Assembly: GCF_021412625.1 (NCBI RefSeq)
Contig: NZ_JAKCFI010000002.1
Coordinates: 682,001-746,000 of the forward strand
Length of the DNA: 64,000 nucleotides
DNA from: Myxococcus stipitatus
Lineage (GTDB): Bacteria > Myxococcota > Myxococcia > Myxococcales > Myxococcaceae
Direction of reading: 5' to 3'
In this document: piece by piece, positions 1 through 9,600 of the stretch
How the letters are laid out: each line of letters starts with the position of its first letter
Position numbering within the stretch: position 1 is the first letter of the stretch
Position numbers and translations under genes: made by a program
The notes under the pieces: generated by a model
Seen by the model: the letters and a program-made list of their open reading frames with translations, nothing else
Told to the model about the DNA's origin: nothing
The model's database searches: none

Positions 1-570
1 TACAAGCGGGACCCGGGCACGGAGGGGACCTGCCAGCACTGCCACCGCCGGGTGGACCCCGCGGCCATCCACTTCAAGCGCTTCGCGAAGATGGGGCACG
101 GCTTCGAGGGCCATGGCGCGACCTACCCGATGCCGGGTGTGGGCAAGGTGTGGCATTGGCCCGCGCGGTGGCGCACCGGCGAGTACCCCTATCACTCGGA
201 CCCGTTCAGCCACTGGAACCGCTGGTACATGCCGGACACGCTGCTGACGCCCGTCACGCAGGCCCAGGCCGAGGCGAATCCGGAGGCCGTCTTCATCGAC
301 TTCCTCCCGGCGGAGCAGAACCTGCTGGGCCAGGTGAGTGACGGGACGGTGGGGCCGCTGGGCTTCGCCAAGCTCATCGTCGCCTCGGGCTCGTTCGACC
401 GGTGTGTCGTACGGCACCTGCACGCGCAGGTGATGGGACGGGACATCGACCCGGCGAAGGAGGCGGGCTACCTGGAGGACCAGGTGGCGCGCTTCATCTC
501 CGGGGGACGCAAGGCCCGCCCATACATCAAGGCACTCACGCAGTCGGACCTCTTCCAGAGGGGGCGCTGA
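1..570 (+). CDS. C-terminal part of an exported cytochrome-like DUF1588/DUF1585 protein (5' end outside window)
   Basis: The frame is open from base 1 and stops with TGA at 568-570, so only the last 189 codons are seen and no start is visible. Residues 11-15 from the window edge are C-Q-H-C-H, a heme c attachment motif, followed by R-R-V-D-P. That is the usual 'CHRR-DP' signature of the DUF1588 module found in planctomycete and myxobacterial exported proteins. The last 80 residues (GPLGFAKLIVAS, then CVVRHLHAQVMGRDI) fit the DUF1585 end module. One base separates its stop from the next gene, which also has a CxxCH motif, so the two are surely co-transcribed. Family membership comes from motif memory, and the substrate is unknown. 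These proteins are thought to act outside the cytoplasmic membrane. Confidence 0.7.
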   Translation, partial: YKRDPGTEGTCQHCHRRVDPAAIHFKRFAKMGHGFEGHGATYPMPGVGKVWHWPARWRTGEYPYHSDPFSHWNRWYMPDTLLTPVTQAQAEANPEAVFIDFLPAEQNLLGQVSDGTVGPLGFAKLIVASGSFDRCVVRHLHAQVMGRDIDPAKEAGYLEDQVARFISGGRKARPYIKALTQSDLFQRGR

Positions 571-571
571 C

Positions 572-1573
572 ATGAACCGCTACGCATGGCTCCTCGTACT
601 CCCCTGGATGGCCGCCTGTCGCTCGGAGGTGACTCCGTCCACCACCCGCGCGCAGGAGCAGTCGGCCTGCGGCACGCCCGCGACCTCGGAGACCCTTCGC
701 ATCATGGAGGGCCTCGAACCGCACTGCGAGGGCTGCCACGCGCAGGGCGCGCGCGGCTACTTCGCCTCGGTGGAGGCCTTCCAGGGCCTGCTCGTCGCGG
801 ACGTGCGGCTGGTGAAGGCCGGCAGCCCCGACGAGAGCGAGCTGCTGCGGCTCCTGGAGGGCCGGGGCACCGGCGCCTTCAAGCAGATGCCCATCGGCCA
901 GAAGACCTACGCGCAGCTCGTCTCGGAGGGCACCGCGAAGCTCTCCGTGGAGGCGGTGCGAGCCTGGATTCAAGGGCTCGGCACACAGCAGCGCGATGCC
1001 CGGCCGGACCGCGACGCCCCGCGCATCACCCGCATGAGCGCGGACCAGATGCAGCGCGCGCTCTACCAGCAGCTCGGGTTGGGGTACGACGACTTCTTCG
1101 TCAATGCGAAGGAGTTCGGCTTCGACATGGCGGAGTCCCGGGGCGAGGAGTACCTCCCGCTCCAGTCGCCGGACGCCATCCCCACCCCCCGGCAGTACAT
1201 CAGCGGCGAGCGCTACCATGGGCTGGGGGGAGGCTCGGTGATGAACCAGGTCTCCGCGGACCGGACCCCTTCGCCCACGCTGGCCCTGACGCTGACGCAG
1301 GTCTCCCAGCGCTGGTGCCGGAGGGCCCTGGCCAAGCAGGACAACACGGCGCTGTTCCCGAAGGGCGCGGCGCGCACGGCGGACCCGGCCGAGGTCAAGG
1401 CCACGCTGAAGCGCTGGTCGCTCCACTTCCTGGGAGAGCGCTTCACCGACGCGCAGGTGGACGAGTTGTACACGGACGTCTTCGTGCCGCTCGCGACGCC
1501 GACGGACACCGAGCCCGCCTTCGTGGGGGCCTGCTCGTACTTCATCCGCCACCCGCACTGGGTTTTCTACTGA
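572..1573 (+). CDS. CxxCH (heme c) lipoprotein, cytochrome-like
   Basis: A 333-residue lipoprotein. The N-terminus is a short hydrophobic signal ending in W-M-A-A-C, with the lipidated Cys at 16. A single heme-binding motif C-E-G-C-H lies at 52-56. A downstream Met-Pro (FKQMPIGQ, about residues 107-114) could supply the distal heme ligand. The C-terminal half (residues 150-333) has no domain I can name, but its end (ACSYFIRHPHWVFY) resembles the conserved 'C-ALL-SP-F' segment of DUF1592-type proteins. It starts one base after the previous stop and ends eight bases before the DUF1501 gene, so the three form one transcription unit. A periplasmic electron-transfer or scaffold role is inferred, not shown. 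Confidence 0.72.
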   Translation: MNRYAWLLVLPWMAACRSEVTPSTTRAQEQSACGTPATSETLRIMEGLEPHCEGCHAQGARGYFASVEAFQGLLVADVRLVKAGSPDESELLRLLEGRGTGAFKQMPIGQKTYAQLVSEGTAKLSVEAVRAWIQGLGTQQRDARPDRDAPRITRMSADQMQRALYQQLGLGYDDFFVNAKEFGFDMAESRGEEYLPLQSPDAIPTPRQYISGERYHGLGGGSVMNQVSADRTPSPTLALTLTQVSQRWCRRALAKQDNTALFPKGAARTADPAEVKATLKRWSLHFLGERFTDAQVDELYTDVFVPLATPTDTEPAFVGACSYFIRHPHWVFY

Positions 1574-1581
1574 GGCCCGCC

Positions 1582-3174
1582 ATGAAGCTCTCTCGTCGCA
1601 ATCTCTTTCAAGCGGCCTTCGGGGCCGCGCAGGTCGGGCTGCTGGCGCGGTATGGCCTGCCGTCGGCGATGGCGCAGTCGGCGTCGGGCCGGCCCACGAA
1701 GATGCTGGCCATCTGGCTGGTGGGCGGACTGCATTGGGAGTCCTTCTTCGCGCCGATGACCCGCGCGGGCATCCAGAAGTTCATCCCTCCCGCGCAGGGA
1801 GGCAACTACGCCTACGGGTACAACCCCGAGCAGGTGGAGCACCTGGACCGCTCTCCGGTGGACCTGATGTCGCCCGGGCCCGCGCGCAAGCTGCGCGTGC
1901 CCGTCTACTGGAACTGGGCCAATCCGGCGGACAGGAACGGGAACAACCCCGTCGTCGGCAACGCCCAGGTCTACCGCCCGGAGGGGTACGTGTGGGCCAA
2001 CCCGGCCTACAAGCTCTACGAGAAGGCGGTGCTGCTGGTGGGAGCAGACCAGGGGACGGCGGCGCACGCGAGCGGCCTCATCGCGAGCATGTCCGGTGTC
2101 GCCGGCTCCACCTTCCGGGCTCCGTCGGTGCAGGCCGTCGTGGCCAACGCGATGGCGTCACGCTTCCCGGACCGGCCCCTGCCCAATGTCGCCCTGGGGG
2201 GGCCGCTGCCGATGGCGCTCGGGCTGCCCGCGCTGGCGAACCCGACGCTGCTCTCCTCCAGCGCGACGGTGGAGCCCACGCTCTCCGACCGGCGGGACGG
2301 CACGTGGAACGGCCTGCGCGCGCGGAAGGATGAGCCGGACCTCGCCTTCGATGGCACGCCCAGGTCCGGCACGGTGCCCGCGACGGCGGTGGACTCGGCC
2401 CTGCTCAAGGCGGTGCGCCGCGAGCGAGGCACCTCCAGCGCCGGAACGGACGGGTACCTGGAGCAGCTCTACGACACGTACAAGGGCGCCAGTCGCACGA
2501 TTCGCCGGGACATGCTGTCGGTGCTGGAGAAGACGCCCGCCTGGGAGAAGCTCAAGGCCGATCCCGCGTATCCCGAGGACTGGATGGCCTGCACCGGCTA
2601 TGCGGATGCCTGCGGCACGATGGCGTCGATGGGGGACTATGCGTTCGCGCTCCAGTTGCTGAAGTCCGACCTGGTGTCGACCGTCAACCTGCGGGCAACG
2701 AGCATCGAGGGCTTCACCTTCGACTCCCACTTCGTCAACGGCCAGATTGTCCATGCCCAGTACCTGCGCATCGCCCTGGAGATGGTGGGGCGCATGTGCC
2801 TGGAGATGAGCCTGACGCCGAGCCGCTCGGACCCGTCGCGTTCGCTGCTGGATGAGACGCTCGTGTATGTCTACAGCGAGTTCGGGCGGACGTTCCCCAA
2901 GGTGGGCAGCGACCACCACCCCGCGACGTGCGCCCTCCTGGTGGGAGGAGGCATCCAGGGGAACCAGATGATCGGCGGCTACGACGAGAGGATGGAGGGC
3001 TCGCCCATGGGCATTCCGGTGAGGCTCGTCGAGGAGTCCGGGGACATCGTGACGCGGACGCCGACGTCGCAGGACGTCGCGGCGACGGTGCTCCGCGCCT
3101 ATGGGCTCGAGCCCGGAAAGGACTTCTTCATCCCGGGTGGCTACGGCGTTTTCGACGGCGTCGTGCGCCCCTGA
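1582..3174 (+). CDS. Tat-exported DUF1501 family protein
   Basis: A 530-residue protein starting at ATG 1582. Residues 1-31 form a twin-arginine signal (K-L-S-R-R-N-L-F, then a hydrophobic stretch to P-S-A-M-A), which suggests export of a folded, possibly metal-bound protein. DUF1501 hallmarks are the C-terminal YVYSEFGRTF motif and the following HHPATCALLVGGG segment. DUF1501 belongs to the alkaline-phosphatase-like fold, and members are typically encoded next to DUF1800 or DUF1592-type cytochrome proteins, as here. The biochemical activity of the family is not established. The gene follows the CxxCH lipoprotein by eight bases. An alternative reading frame starting near base 586 covers the same DNA only because this frame runs open upstream; the Tat signal fixes the start. 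Confidence 0.85.
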   Translation: MKLSRRNLFQAAFGAAQVGLLARYGLPSAMAQSASGRPTKMLAIWLVGGLHWESFFAPMTRAGIQKFIPPAQGGNYAYGYNPEQVEHLDRSPVDLMSPGPARKLRVPVYWNWANPADRNGNNPVVGNAQVYRPEGYVWANPAYKLYEKAVLLVGADQGTAAHASGLIASMSGVAGSTFRAPSVQAVVANAMASRFPDRPLPNVALGGPLPMALGLPALANPTLLSSSATVEPTLSDRRDGTWNGLRARKDEPDLAFDGTPRSGTVPATAVDSALLKAVRRERGTSSAGTDGYLEQLYDTYKGASRTIRRDMLSVLEKTPAWEKLKADPAYPEDWMACTGYADACGTMASMGDYAFALQLLKSDLVSTVNLRATSIEGFTFDSHFVNGQIVHAQYLRIALEMVGRMCLEMSLTPSRSDPSRSLLDETLVYVYSEFGRTFPKVGSDHHPATCALLVGGGIQGNQMIGGYDERMEGSPMGIPVRLVEESGDIVTRTPTSQDVAATVLRAYGLEPGKDFFIPGGYGVFDGVVRP

Positions 3175-3212
3175 GTCAGCACCTCGGTGCCCCCCAACAG
3201 GACTGGACACAG

Positions 3213-5720
3213 ATGCCCCCTTCTCTGCTCGTTCGAACCCTTGTCCTCGGTGTGTTGATTCTGGGCTCAGCCGGCTGTTCCGACAGTGCCACTGCGTCGG
3301 AGGACGGCGGAGTCGTCACGGAAACGGATGCGGGAACCGACGGGGGTGTCGATGCAGGTGCCGACGCGGGCCCCGACGCCGGTGCCAGCGCCTGCGCTCC
3401 GAGGCGCGCCCGGCCCGGCGCGCCCACGCAGCTCGTCGCGGCAAGCGTCTCCCCCTTCGAAGTCTCGCTGACGTGGGCGCCGTCGACGACCGCCTCGGTC
3501 AAGCGCTACCGCGTGCTGCTGGGGGCGGGGCAGGTCGGACAGGTCGAGCGGCCGTCCTTCGCCCACCGCCCGGTCGTCCCGGGCGAGACGTACACGTACA
3601 CCGTCACGGCGCTCACCGACGATGGGGGAGAGAGTCTTCCGTCCAATCCGGTGACGGTGACGATTCCGAACCCACCGCCGGATGCGCTCTCCGGGCTGGA
3701 GCCGGGGCACTGGTACGCGTTCCCGAATTCGAACCTGCGGGCCGCGGCCCTGTCCCCCGCGATGCATCCGTGGCTCGGCTGGGGCGAGGGCATCAGCGGA
3801 ATCATGAACGACTGGTCGAGTGGTGCCCTCGACACCCAACGCGACCGGCTCTACATCACCGGCGGCGGTCACAACGGCTACTACGGCAACGAAGTCTACG
3901 GCTTCGATCTGCGAACGGGCGCGTGGGTCCGCCTGACCGACCCGGATCCGGTCAGCCCCGGAGCGGAATGTCCCGACCGGGCGCTGGGCGTCAATTGCGC
4001 CATCCACACCTACGATGGGCTCGAATACCTGCCTCCGCCCTTCGACCGGTTCCTCGCGCTCGGTTGGGATGGCTGGCCCCAGACCGCGCTCGACCTCGAC
4101 ACCCAGCGCTGGGAGAATCACCCCGAGCTGCCACAGCTCGGGACGCGCACTGGCGCCAATTCCGCCTACGACCCCAACACCCGCGTCCTCTGGTACCACT
4201 CCGGCGCGGAGGCGGTGTCGGTCTGGGATCCAGCCACCGGCAAGTGGACGATCCGCAGCGAGGCGAATCAGCTCGGCTATTACAAGAACGCGGTCGTCGA
4301 TCCTCGGCGCAAGCTGTACGTCGAGGTCGGTCAGGGCTCCACCGACACCTGGACCATCGACGCGCTGGGGAAGTTCGTGCCGAAGCGCACGCGGCTCGCG
4401 ACCACGGGCGCGAGGGAGATTGAAGACGTGGGAAATCCCGGCGTCGACTACGACCCGGTGACCGACCAGCTCGTGGCATGGAACGGTGGCGGGGACATCT
4501 ACACGCTGAACCTCGACACCCGCGTCTGGACGAAGCGTGCGGCGCAGGGCACGGTGGTGCCCGGACCGGCCAACCTGAACGGGACGTTCGGGCGGTTCCG
4601 CTACGTGCCGAGCCTGAATGTCTTCATGGTGGTCAATACCGTCGACACCCCTGTCTTCGTCTACCGGCTCGACCCGCGACCCGCGCGCCTGTTGCGGCGC
4701 ATCGACGTGACGGCGCCTGACGCGAAGGTCGAGACGAACTCGACCGGCAAGCTGGGGGTGACGGCGGTGTTCCAGGACGGGACCTCGGTCGTCCCCACCT
4801 CGGGAATCACGTTCAGCTCACTCGACCCGGAGGTGGCGACCCTGGACGAGGACGGCACCTTCCGGGCCATCAACCCGGGCCGGGCGCGGCTGCAGGCCAG
4901 CTACACCGACCCCCTCACCCGGCGCGGGCTGGTCGGCGCCCGGGTCCTCGACGTGGTGCCGATGACGGGCGACGTCGTGCTCGATGCGTTGACGATTCAG
5001 CCATCGTCGACGCTCAAGGTGGCTCGCGGAGGGGCGGCGGGCCTCACGGCTGTCGGCTCCTACCACCGCGGCGCGGACATCTTCACCCGCGACGTCACCT
5101 GCGAGGCCACCTGGAGCTCCGACAGCGTGTCGATCGCCACGGTGGCCGACGGCACGGTCAGGGGATTGTCGGAGGGAACGACGACGCTCCACGCGAAGGT
5201 CGGGACGGTGGATGCCCAGGCGACCCTCGAGGTCATCCCGCGTGCGACCCAGGAGTTGATCGCGCTGAACTTCCAGCCTCCCGGACCGCCGATGGTGACG
5301 GGCTGGGCGGTGGCCGACGACTCCGCCTTCAACGCGACCCGCGGTTGGGGCTGGCAGGACGCAGTCGGTCTCCAGACCCGAGGGGACCGCAAAGGCACCC
5401 AGGATCCGCGCCTCGCCAGCTTCGTGCTGACGTCGCAGCCCGGAGCAAGGTTCCGGCTCCAGGTTCCCGACGGCAGGTACCACGTGGCGGCGTCCGTGGG
5501 AGACAACAACTTCGGCGTGGGCCTCGCGAGCGTGGAGCTCGCGGGCGCGGGCATCGTCTACGGCGTCGGCACGGGTAACACCGTGGGGGCCAGCATCGTC
5601 GAAGCCACGGGCGGCAAGGGCCTCGTCTTCGACGTCGTGGGGCCCATCAACTGGCTCGCGGTGATGCGGGTCAACGGCATGGACTTCAACGAGGTGCTCG
5701 CCGCGGCGAAGACCTGGTAG
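3213..5720 (+). CDS. Multidomain surface lipoprotein: FN3, beta-propeller, two Big2-like domains, lectin-like C-terminus
   Basis: An 835-residue lipoprotein. The signal ends L-G-S-A-G-C (Cys22) and is followed by an Asp/Ala/Gly-rich linker (residues 36-58) typical of myxobacterial surface lipoproteins. Residues about 69-155 form a fibronectin type III domain (APTQLVAASV, then YTYTVTALTDDG). About 165-490 look like a kelch-type propeller with repeated YITGGGHNGYYGNEVYGFD-like blades. Two Big2-like Ig domains follow, each with a 'V-A-T-L/V-x-x-D/G-T-x-R-x-x-x-x-G' pattern. The last 145 residues (TGWAVADDS, RGWGWQDAVGL, LQVPDGRYHVAAS) resemble the carbohydrate-binding jelly-roll domain seen at the ends of pectin-active enzymes. 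No catalytic residues are evident, so adhesion or glycan binding is the likeliest role. It lies 38 bases after the DUF1501 gene and may share its transcript. Confidence 0.75.
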   Translation: MPPSLLVRTLVLGVLILGSAGCSDSATASEDGGVVTETDAGTDGGVDAGADAGPDAGASACAPRRARPGAPTQLVAASVSPFEVSLTWAPSTTASVKRYRVLLGAGQVGQVERPSFAHRPVVPGETYTYTVTALTDDGGESLPSNPVTVTIPNPPPDALSGLEPGHWYAFPNSNLRAAALSPAMHPWLGWGEGISGIMNDWSSGALDTQRDRLYITGGGHNGYYGNEVYGFDLRTGAWVRLTDPDPVSPGAECPDRALGVNCAIHTYDGLEYLPPPFDRFLALGWDGWPQTALDLDTQRWENHPELPQLGTRTGANSAYDPNTRVLWYHSGAEAVSVWDPATGKWTIRSEANQLGYYKNAVVDPRRKLYVEVGQGSTDTWTIDALGKFVPKRTRLATTGAREIEDVGNPGVDYDPVTDQLVAWNGGGDIYTLNLDTRVWTKRAAQGTVVPGPANLNGTFGRFRYVPSLNVFMVVNTVDTPVFVYRLDPRPARLLRRIDVTAPDAKVETNSTGKLGVTAVFQDGTSVVPTSGITFSSLDPEVATLDEDGTFRAINPGRARLQASYTDPLTRRGLVGARVLDVVPMTGDVVLDALTIQPSSTLKVARGGAAGLTAVGSYHRGADIFTRDVTCEATWSSDSVSIATVADGTVRGLSEGTTTLHAKVGTVDAQATLEVIPRATQELIALNFQPPGPPMVTGWAVADDSAFNATRGWGWQDAVGLQTRGDRKGTQDPRLASFVLTSQPGARFRLQVPDGRYHVAASVGDNNFGVGLASVELAGAGIVYGVGTGNTVGASIVEATGGKGLVFDVVGPINWLAVMRVNGMDFNEVLAAAKTW

Positions 5721-5741
5721 AGGGCGAAGCGCCGGTGCCTT

Positions 5742-5774
5742 GGGGCAGCGCGAGAAGCGCCCACCTGCTGCCCC
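5742..5774 (+). terminator. Possible terminator hairpin after the propeller lipoprotein gene
   Basis: Perfect 8-bp arms GGGGCAGC (5742-5749) and GCTGCCCC (5767-5774) flank a 17-base loop, starting 21 bases after the stop codon. There is no T-run, so it is a weak candidate only. Confidence 0.35.
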
Positions 5775-5795
5775 AGGGCCACATGCCAGCGAGGA

Positions 5796-6310
5796 CGACT
5801 CATCATCGGTCCAGCGGAGATCGAGGACTTCACGGCCGCGATGCGGAAGAAGCCAGCGGGCATTCCGGACGGAGGGACGCCCCCTCGAAGGATGCCCTGC
5901 GCAAGCGCAAGGGCTCCGGGGTGAAGCTCCTGAGTCTCAAGTCCATCAACGACGTCCTGACCATGCCGCACAAGTTGCTCGCATTGGCCCAGGAGCAGGG
6001 CGTGCTCCAACGCGTCCCGCGCGCGAAGCTCTTCAGACGGACAAGCCCGCAGCGGTGAGCCGGGCGGGCATCAGCCGCGAGCAGGGGCCCATCACCTGGC
6101 ACGAGCCGCGCCACACCTACGGCAGCCACCTCGCCAGGCGGGGGGCCCGCTCAAGGTCATCCAGGAGCCGATGGGCCACGCGTCGAAACGACGATGCGCT
6201 ACGCCCATCTCGCGCCGGAGGCCCGCGAGAGCGCGGTGCAGCAGCTCGACCGGCCGTTATCCCTCCAGCTCCACGCCGCTCCGGCCAACGACGCCGGAGG
6301 GGCACGCTGA
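5796..6310 (+). pseudogene. Remnant of a tyrosine recombinase/integrase gene
   Basis: Fragments of one integrase appear in order but in shifting frames. First is a piece reading LIIGPAEIEDFTAAMRKKPA. Then, in another frame, come SKDALRKRKGSG and LKSINDVLTMPHKLLALAQE (core-binding domain). Next is QTDKPA followed directly by ITWHEPRHTYGSHLARRG (catalytic box with the R of H-x-x-R and the family HTYGSHL motif). Then LKVIQEPMGHAS in a third frame, and finally TTMRYAHLAPEARESAVQQL, which carries the catalytic Tyr and ends at a TGA at 6308-6310. At least three frameshifts are visible, and the catalytic domain between TDKPA and ITWHE is missing. The gene points at the 3' end of tRNA-Asp about 65 bases away, the usual arrangement for an element integrated at a tRNA. 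It is a dead relic of a mobile element. Confidence 0.82.
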
Positions 6311-6330
6311 GGGCACATAGGGGGACGGAG

Positions 6331-6370
6331 GAAAAAGAAAAGCCCAGCAACCCCTGAGGATTGCTGGGCT
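6331..6370 (-). terminator. Rho-independent terminator of the tRNA-Val/tRNA-Asp operon
   Basis: Read on the minus strand, the 10-bp arms AGCCCAGCAA and TTGCTGGGCT (6341-6350 and 6361-6370) are perfect complements around a 10-base loop. They are followed by TTTCTTTTTC. It lies six bases beyond the tRNA-Asp CCA end. It is the clearest intrinsic terminator in the window and the only one with a good T-tract in the tRNA region. Confidence 0.92.
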
Positions 6371-6375
6371 CTCAA

Positions 6376-6452
<77 letters not shown>

Positions 6453-6459
6453 ACAACCA

Positions 6460-6531
6460 TGGGCGGAACAGGGATTGAACCTGTGACCCTCGCCTTGTAA
6501 GGGCGACGCTCTGCCGCTGAGCTATCCGCCC
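6460..6531 (-). tRNA. tRNA-Val (anticodon UAC)
   Basis: The minus-strand cloverleaf is 72 nt. The acceptor GGGCGGA pairs with TCCGCCC and the discriminator is A. The anticodon loop CTTACAA in a TCGCC/GGCGA stem gives UAC (Val, GUN codons). The T-arm is ACAGG-TTCAATC-CCTGT. The three bases after the discriminator are TGG, so unlike its partner this tRNA does not encode CCA and would need tRNA nucleotidyltransferase. Confidence 0.96.
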
Positions 6532-6563
6532 GGAGGCGTGTTCCGCGTTGCGACGGCGGGGCT

Positions 6564-6590
6564 TTTATAAGTGCCCCCCCATACTGTCAA
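6564..6590 (-). promoter_or_regulatory. Sigma-70-type promoter of the tRNA operon
   Basis: On the minus strand a perfect -35 TTGACA (6585-6590) is followed after 15 bases by TATAAA (6564-6569). A GC-rich discriminator (AGCCCCGCCG) comes next, as expected for a stringently controlled stable-RNA promoter. Transcription would start about 25 bases before tRNA-Val. The spacer is a little short. Confidence 0.8.
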
Positions 6591-6672
6591 GCAACTGTTG
6601 CCGGGGGGCGGATCATTTCGTCACCGACCGCGCAGGGGGTGAACCCGCCCACGCGGCCGGTGAGCAGGCGGG

Positions 6673-9600
6673 CTAGGGGTTGCTGACAGTCCCCAGGTTC
6701 GTCCCCACGAAGCCGTCGCCGAACTTCCCTCCGCCTCCCCGGTCGTTCCGGTCGCCGTAGCAGAACGGGCCGCCGTCGAGCGAGTAGCGGAACGCGTACG
6801 ACATGGTGACTCCCGCGGGCACCACGATGTCAGGGAGCGTCACGGAGAACTGGTCATTGTTGCCGTCATCGCTCAGGTAGGGCGCGGCCACCCACGTCCA
6901 GCCGGCGACGCCCGGGTCCATCGCCGCGTCACCGTACCCTAGTTGCGCGGTGAGGCCGGCGCCCGCTCCGGACTGGTTCGTCACGCCGTCTTCGTAGACC
7001 TGACCGTAGATGGTCGTTCCGGAGGCAGCCGAGAAGGGCCACTGGAGGTTGCAGTAGTCGATGTCCTGATGCTTGTTGACCGTGAGGGCATGCTGCTGCC
7101 CTTGCGTGTATCCACCCACGTCGCTGCCGTCCTTGTCGCAATACGTCCAGGTGGCGCCGCTGTCCGTGCTGAAGCGCATGCCGACAGCCCGGTTGCCTTC
7201 ATAGGCCGGGTGGATGGTCGTTCCGAACTCGTCCGTGTCCGCCTCGTCCGGCGCCTCGCGGGTGTACGCGGCCGGCTTCCAGGTGAAGGACGCGGGCGTC
7301 GTCGACGCGTTCACGTCCGCGTTGCCCAGGCCCACCTGCACCTGGATGCCCGCGCCCTCGCCGTTGCCGGAGGTGACTCCCGGGATGCGCACCCGGCCCG
7401 TCACCGTGACGGCGTCGCCGCTGCCCACCGTCGTCCCGCTCACCGCCTGCAGCCGGCAGACCGCGGGGGCGCCGGCCAGCACCGTCAACTTGCCCGCCAG
7501 GGCCACGTCGAAGCCGTCATCCGTCCCGTTCGCGTCGCAGTACACGTACGGCCCGGTGCCCAGCTTCACGCGGTACGCGAACTTGTAGCTGCCCACCGTC
7601 CCCGGGTTGGGCAGCGTGGCCCGGTACTCGTCGTTCTGCGTGTTGCCCGTGTCCGCCGCGTAGGTCGCGGCCACCCACTGCCACGCGCCGCCCGTGTGCG
7701 CGCTGTCCGAGGGGCCATAGCCCAGCTCCGCGGTGATGCCCGCGCCCGCTCCCGCGCCCGGCGTCACCCCCGCCTCGTGCACCTGCACGGCGATGACCGT
7801 GGAGGCCGCCTCGTCCGCCGCGTACGACTCCGACGGGACATCGCTCTCCGCCTCGCCCCCCAGCCGGCACCAGTCGACCTGCGGCGGCACGACCTCCGCC
7901 ACCGTCAGCACCGACGCCTGCGCCGGCTGATATCCGTTCGCGCTGCCGTCCCGGTCGCAGTACGCCCAGGCGCCCGTCTGGTACCGGAAGCGCACGGCCA
8001 CCGCGTAGGTGCCCTCCGCCGCGGGCGCCGTCAGCGCCGTCTCGTAGGCATCCTGCGCGCCGCTGTCCGTCTCGGCGGCGAAGCTCGCCGTCTTCCAGCT
8101 CCAACCGGACGCCGTCGCCGGGTCGGAGCCCTCCGGGCCGTAGCCCACCTCGGAGGTGATGCCCGCGCCCGCGCCGCTCGTGACGTCCGTCACCGTCGTC
8201 ACCAGCACCTTGCCGCGCACCACCGCCGTGGCGCCGCCCGGCGTCGCGCTCAGCGTGGCCGGCCCCACCAGCTGGCAGGAGTCCACGCCCACCGCCTTGA
8301 CCTCCAGGTTGCCCGCCTGCTCGAGCGAGAACCCGTTGTTCAGGCCGTCCGCGTCGCAGTACCGGTACGCGCCCCCGTTCACGTTGAAGCGGATGGCGAA
8401 CTTGTACTGGCCCGGCTCGCCCGGGTTGGGCAGCGCGGCCTTCCACTCGTCATTGTTCCCGCCGCCCGACTCGCGGTTGAAGCTCGCGCCCGTCGACGTC
8501 CAGTGCCAGCTCGCGGAGTCCGGCGCTTGGTCCACCGGGCCGTAACCCACCTGGCCCTGGATGCCCGCGCCCGCGCCCGTGCCCGGCGTCACGCCCTCCA
8601 TGTAGACCTGGGCGTAGATGTCCTTCGTCGCCTGGCCCACGCGGTAGACCTCGTTGGGCGGCGGCGCGTCCGACTCCCCACCCAGCTTGCACCAGCCGAT
8701 GGAGATGTCCTGCGGCGCGCTCACGGTGAGCGTGCCCGTCTTCGTCGCGTCGAAGTCCTTGGGGGCGTTCGCGCCGTCCGCGTCGCACAGGAGGTACGCG
8801 CCGTCGTTCACCTTGAAGCGGTAGGCGAACCGGTAGCTGCCCACCGTCCCCGGGTTGGGGAGCGTGGCCTCGTACTGGTCGTTGTTCGTGCCGTCGTCAT
8901 TCGCATAGGCGGCGTCCACCCAGGTCCACGTGGCGGGGTCCTGTCCCGCCGGCCCGTAGCCGAGCTGGCCCACCACGCCCGTGCCCGCGCCCGTGCTGGT
9001 CGTCACGCCCTGCACGTACACCTGGCCCACCACCTTGCGCGTCGCCTCCGCGCTCGTGGCGTACGTCACCGACTCCGGCGTCGAGCTCCCGGCCGGTCCG
9101 AGCTTGCAGTAGCCAATCACCTTGGGCACCACGACCTCGCCCGACACGGTGAGCTGGCCCAGCTGGTCCAGCTCGAACTCCTGGCCGCCGTCGTCCACCC
9201 CGTTGCCGTCACACACGCGCACCGGGCCGCCGTTGCCGCTGAAGCGCACCGCGTAGCGGTACTCGCCATTCAGGCCCGGGTTGGGCAGCGCGGCCTTCCA
9301 CTCGTCGTTGACCTCGAAGTTGTCCTTGTTGAACGCGAGCGCCGTGGTCCAGTTCCACAGCGGCGAGGTGCGAGGGTCCTCGCCCGCGGGGCCCCAGCCG
9401 AGCTGACCCGACAGCCCCGGGCCCGCGCCGACCTTGTCCGTCACGCCCTGCATGTACACCTGCGCGTAGACCGTCTTCAGCCCCGACGTCTGCGTCGTCT
9501 GGTAGGTGATGGCCTCGGGGGCCTTCTGGTCCTCGCCAATCTTGCACCAGCCGATGGGCGGCTTCGGCGCGTCGTTGCCCACCGTGAGGGTGCCCAGCTT

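Noticed and set aside
3213..5720. Galactose oxidase assignment for the propeller lipoprotein
   Set aside because: Propeller blades are present, but the copper-binding Tyr/Cys/His set could not be identified, so no enzyme name is given.
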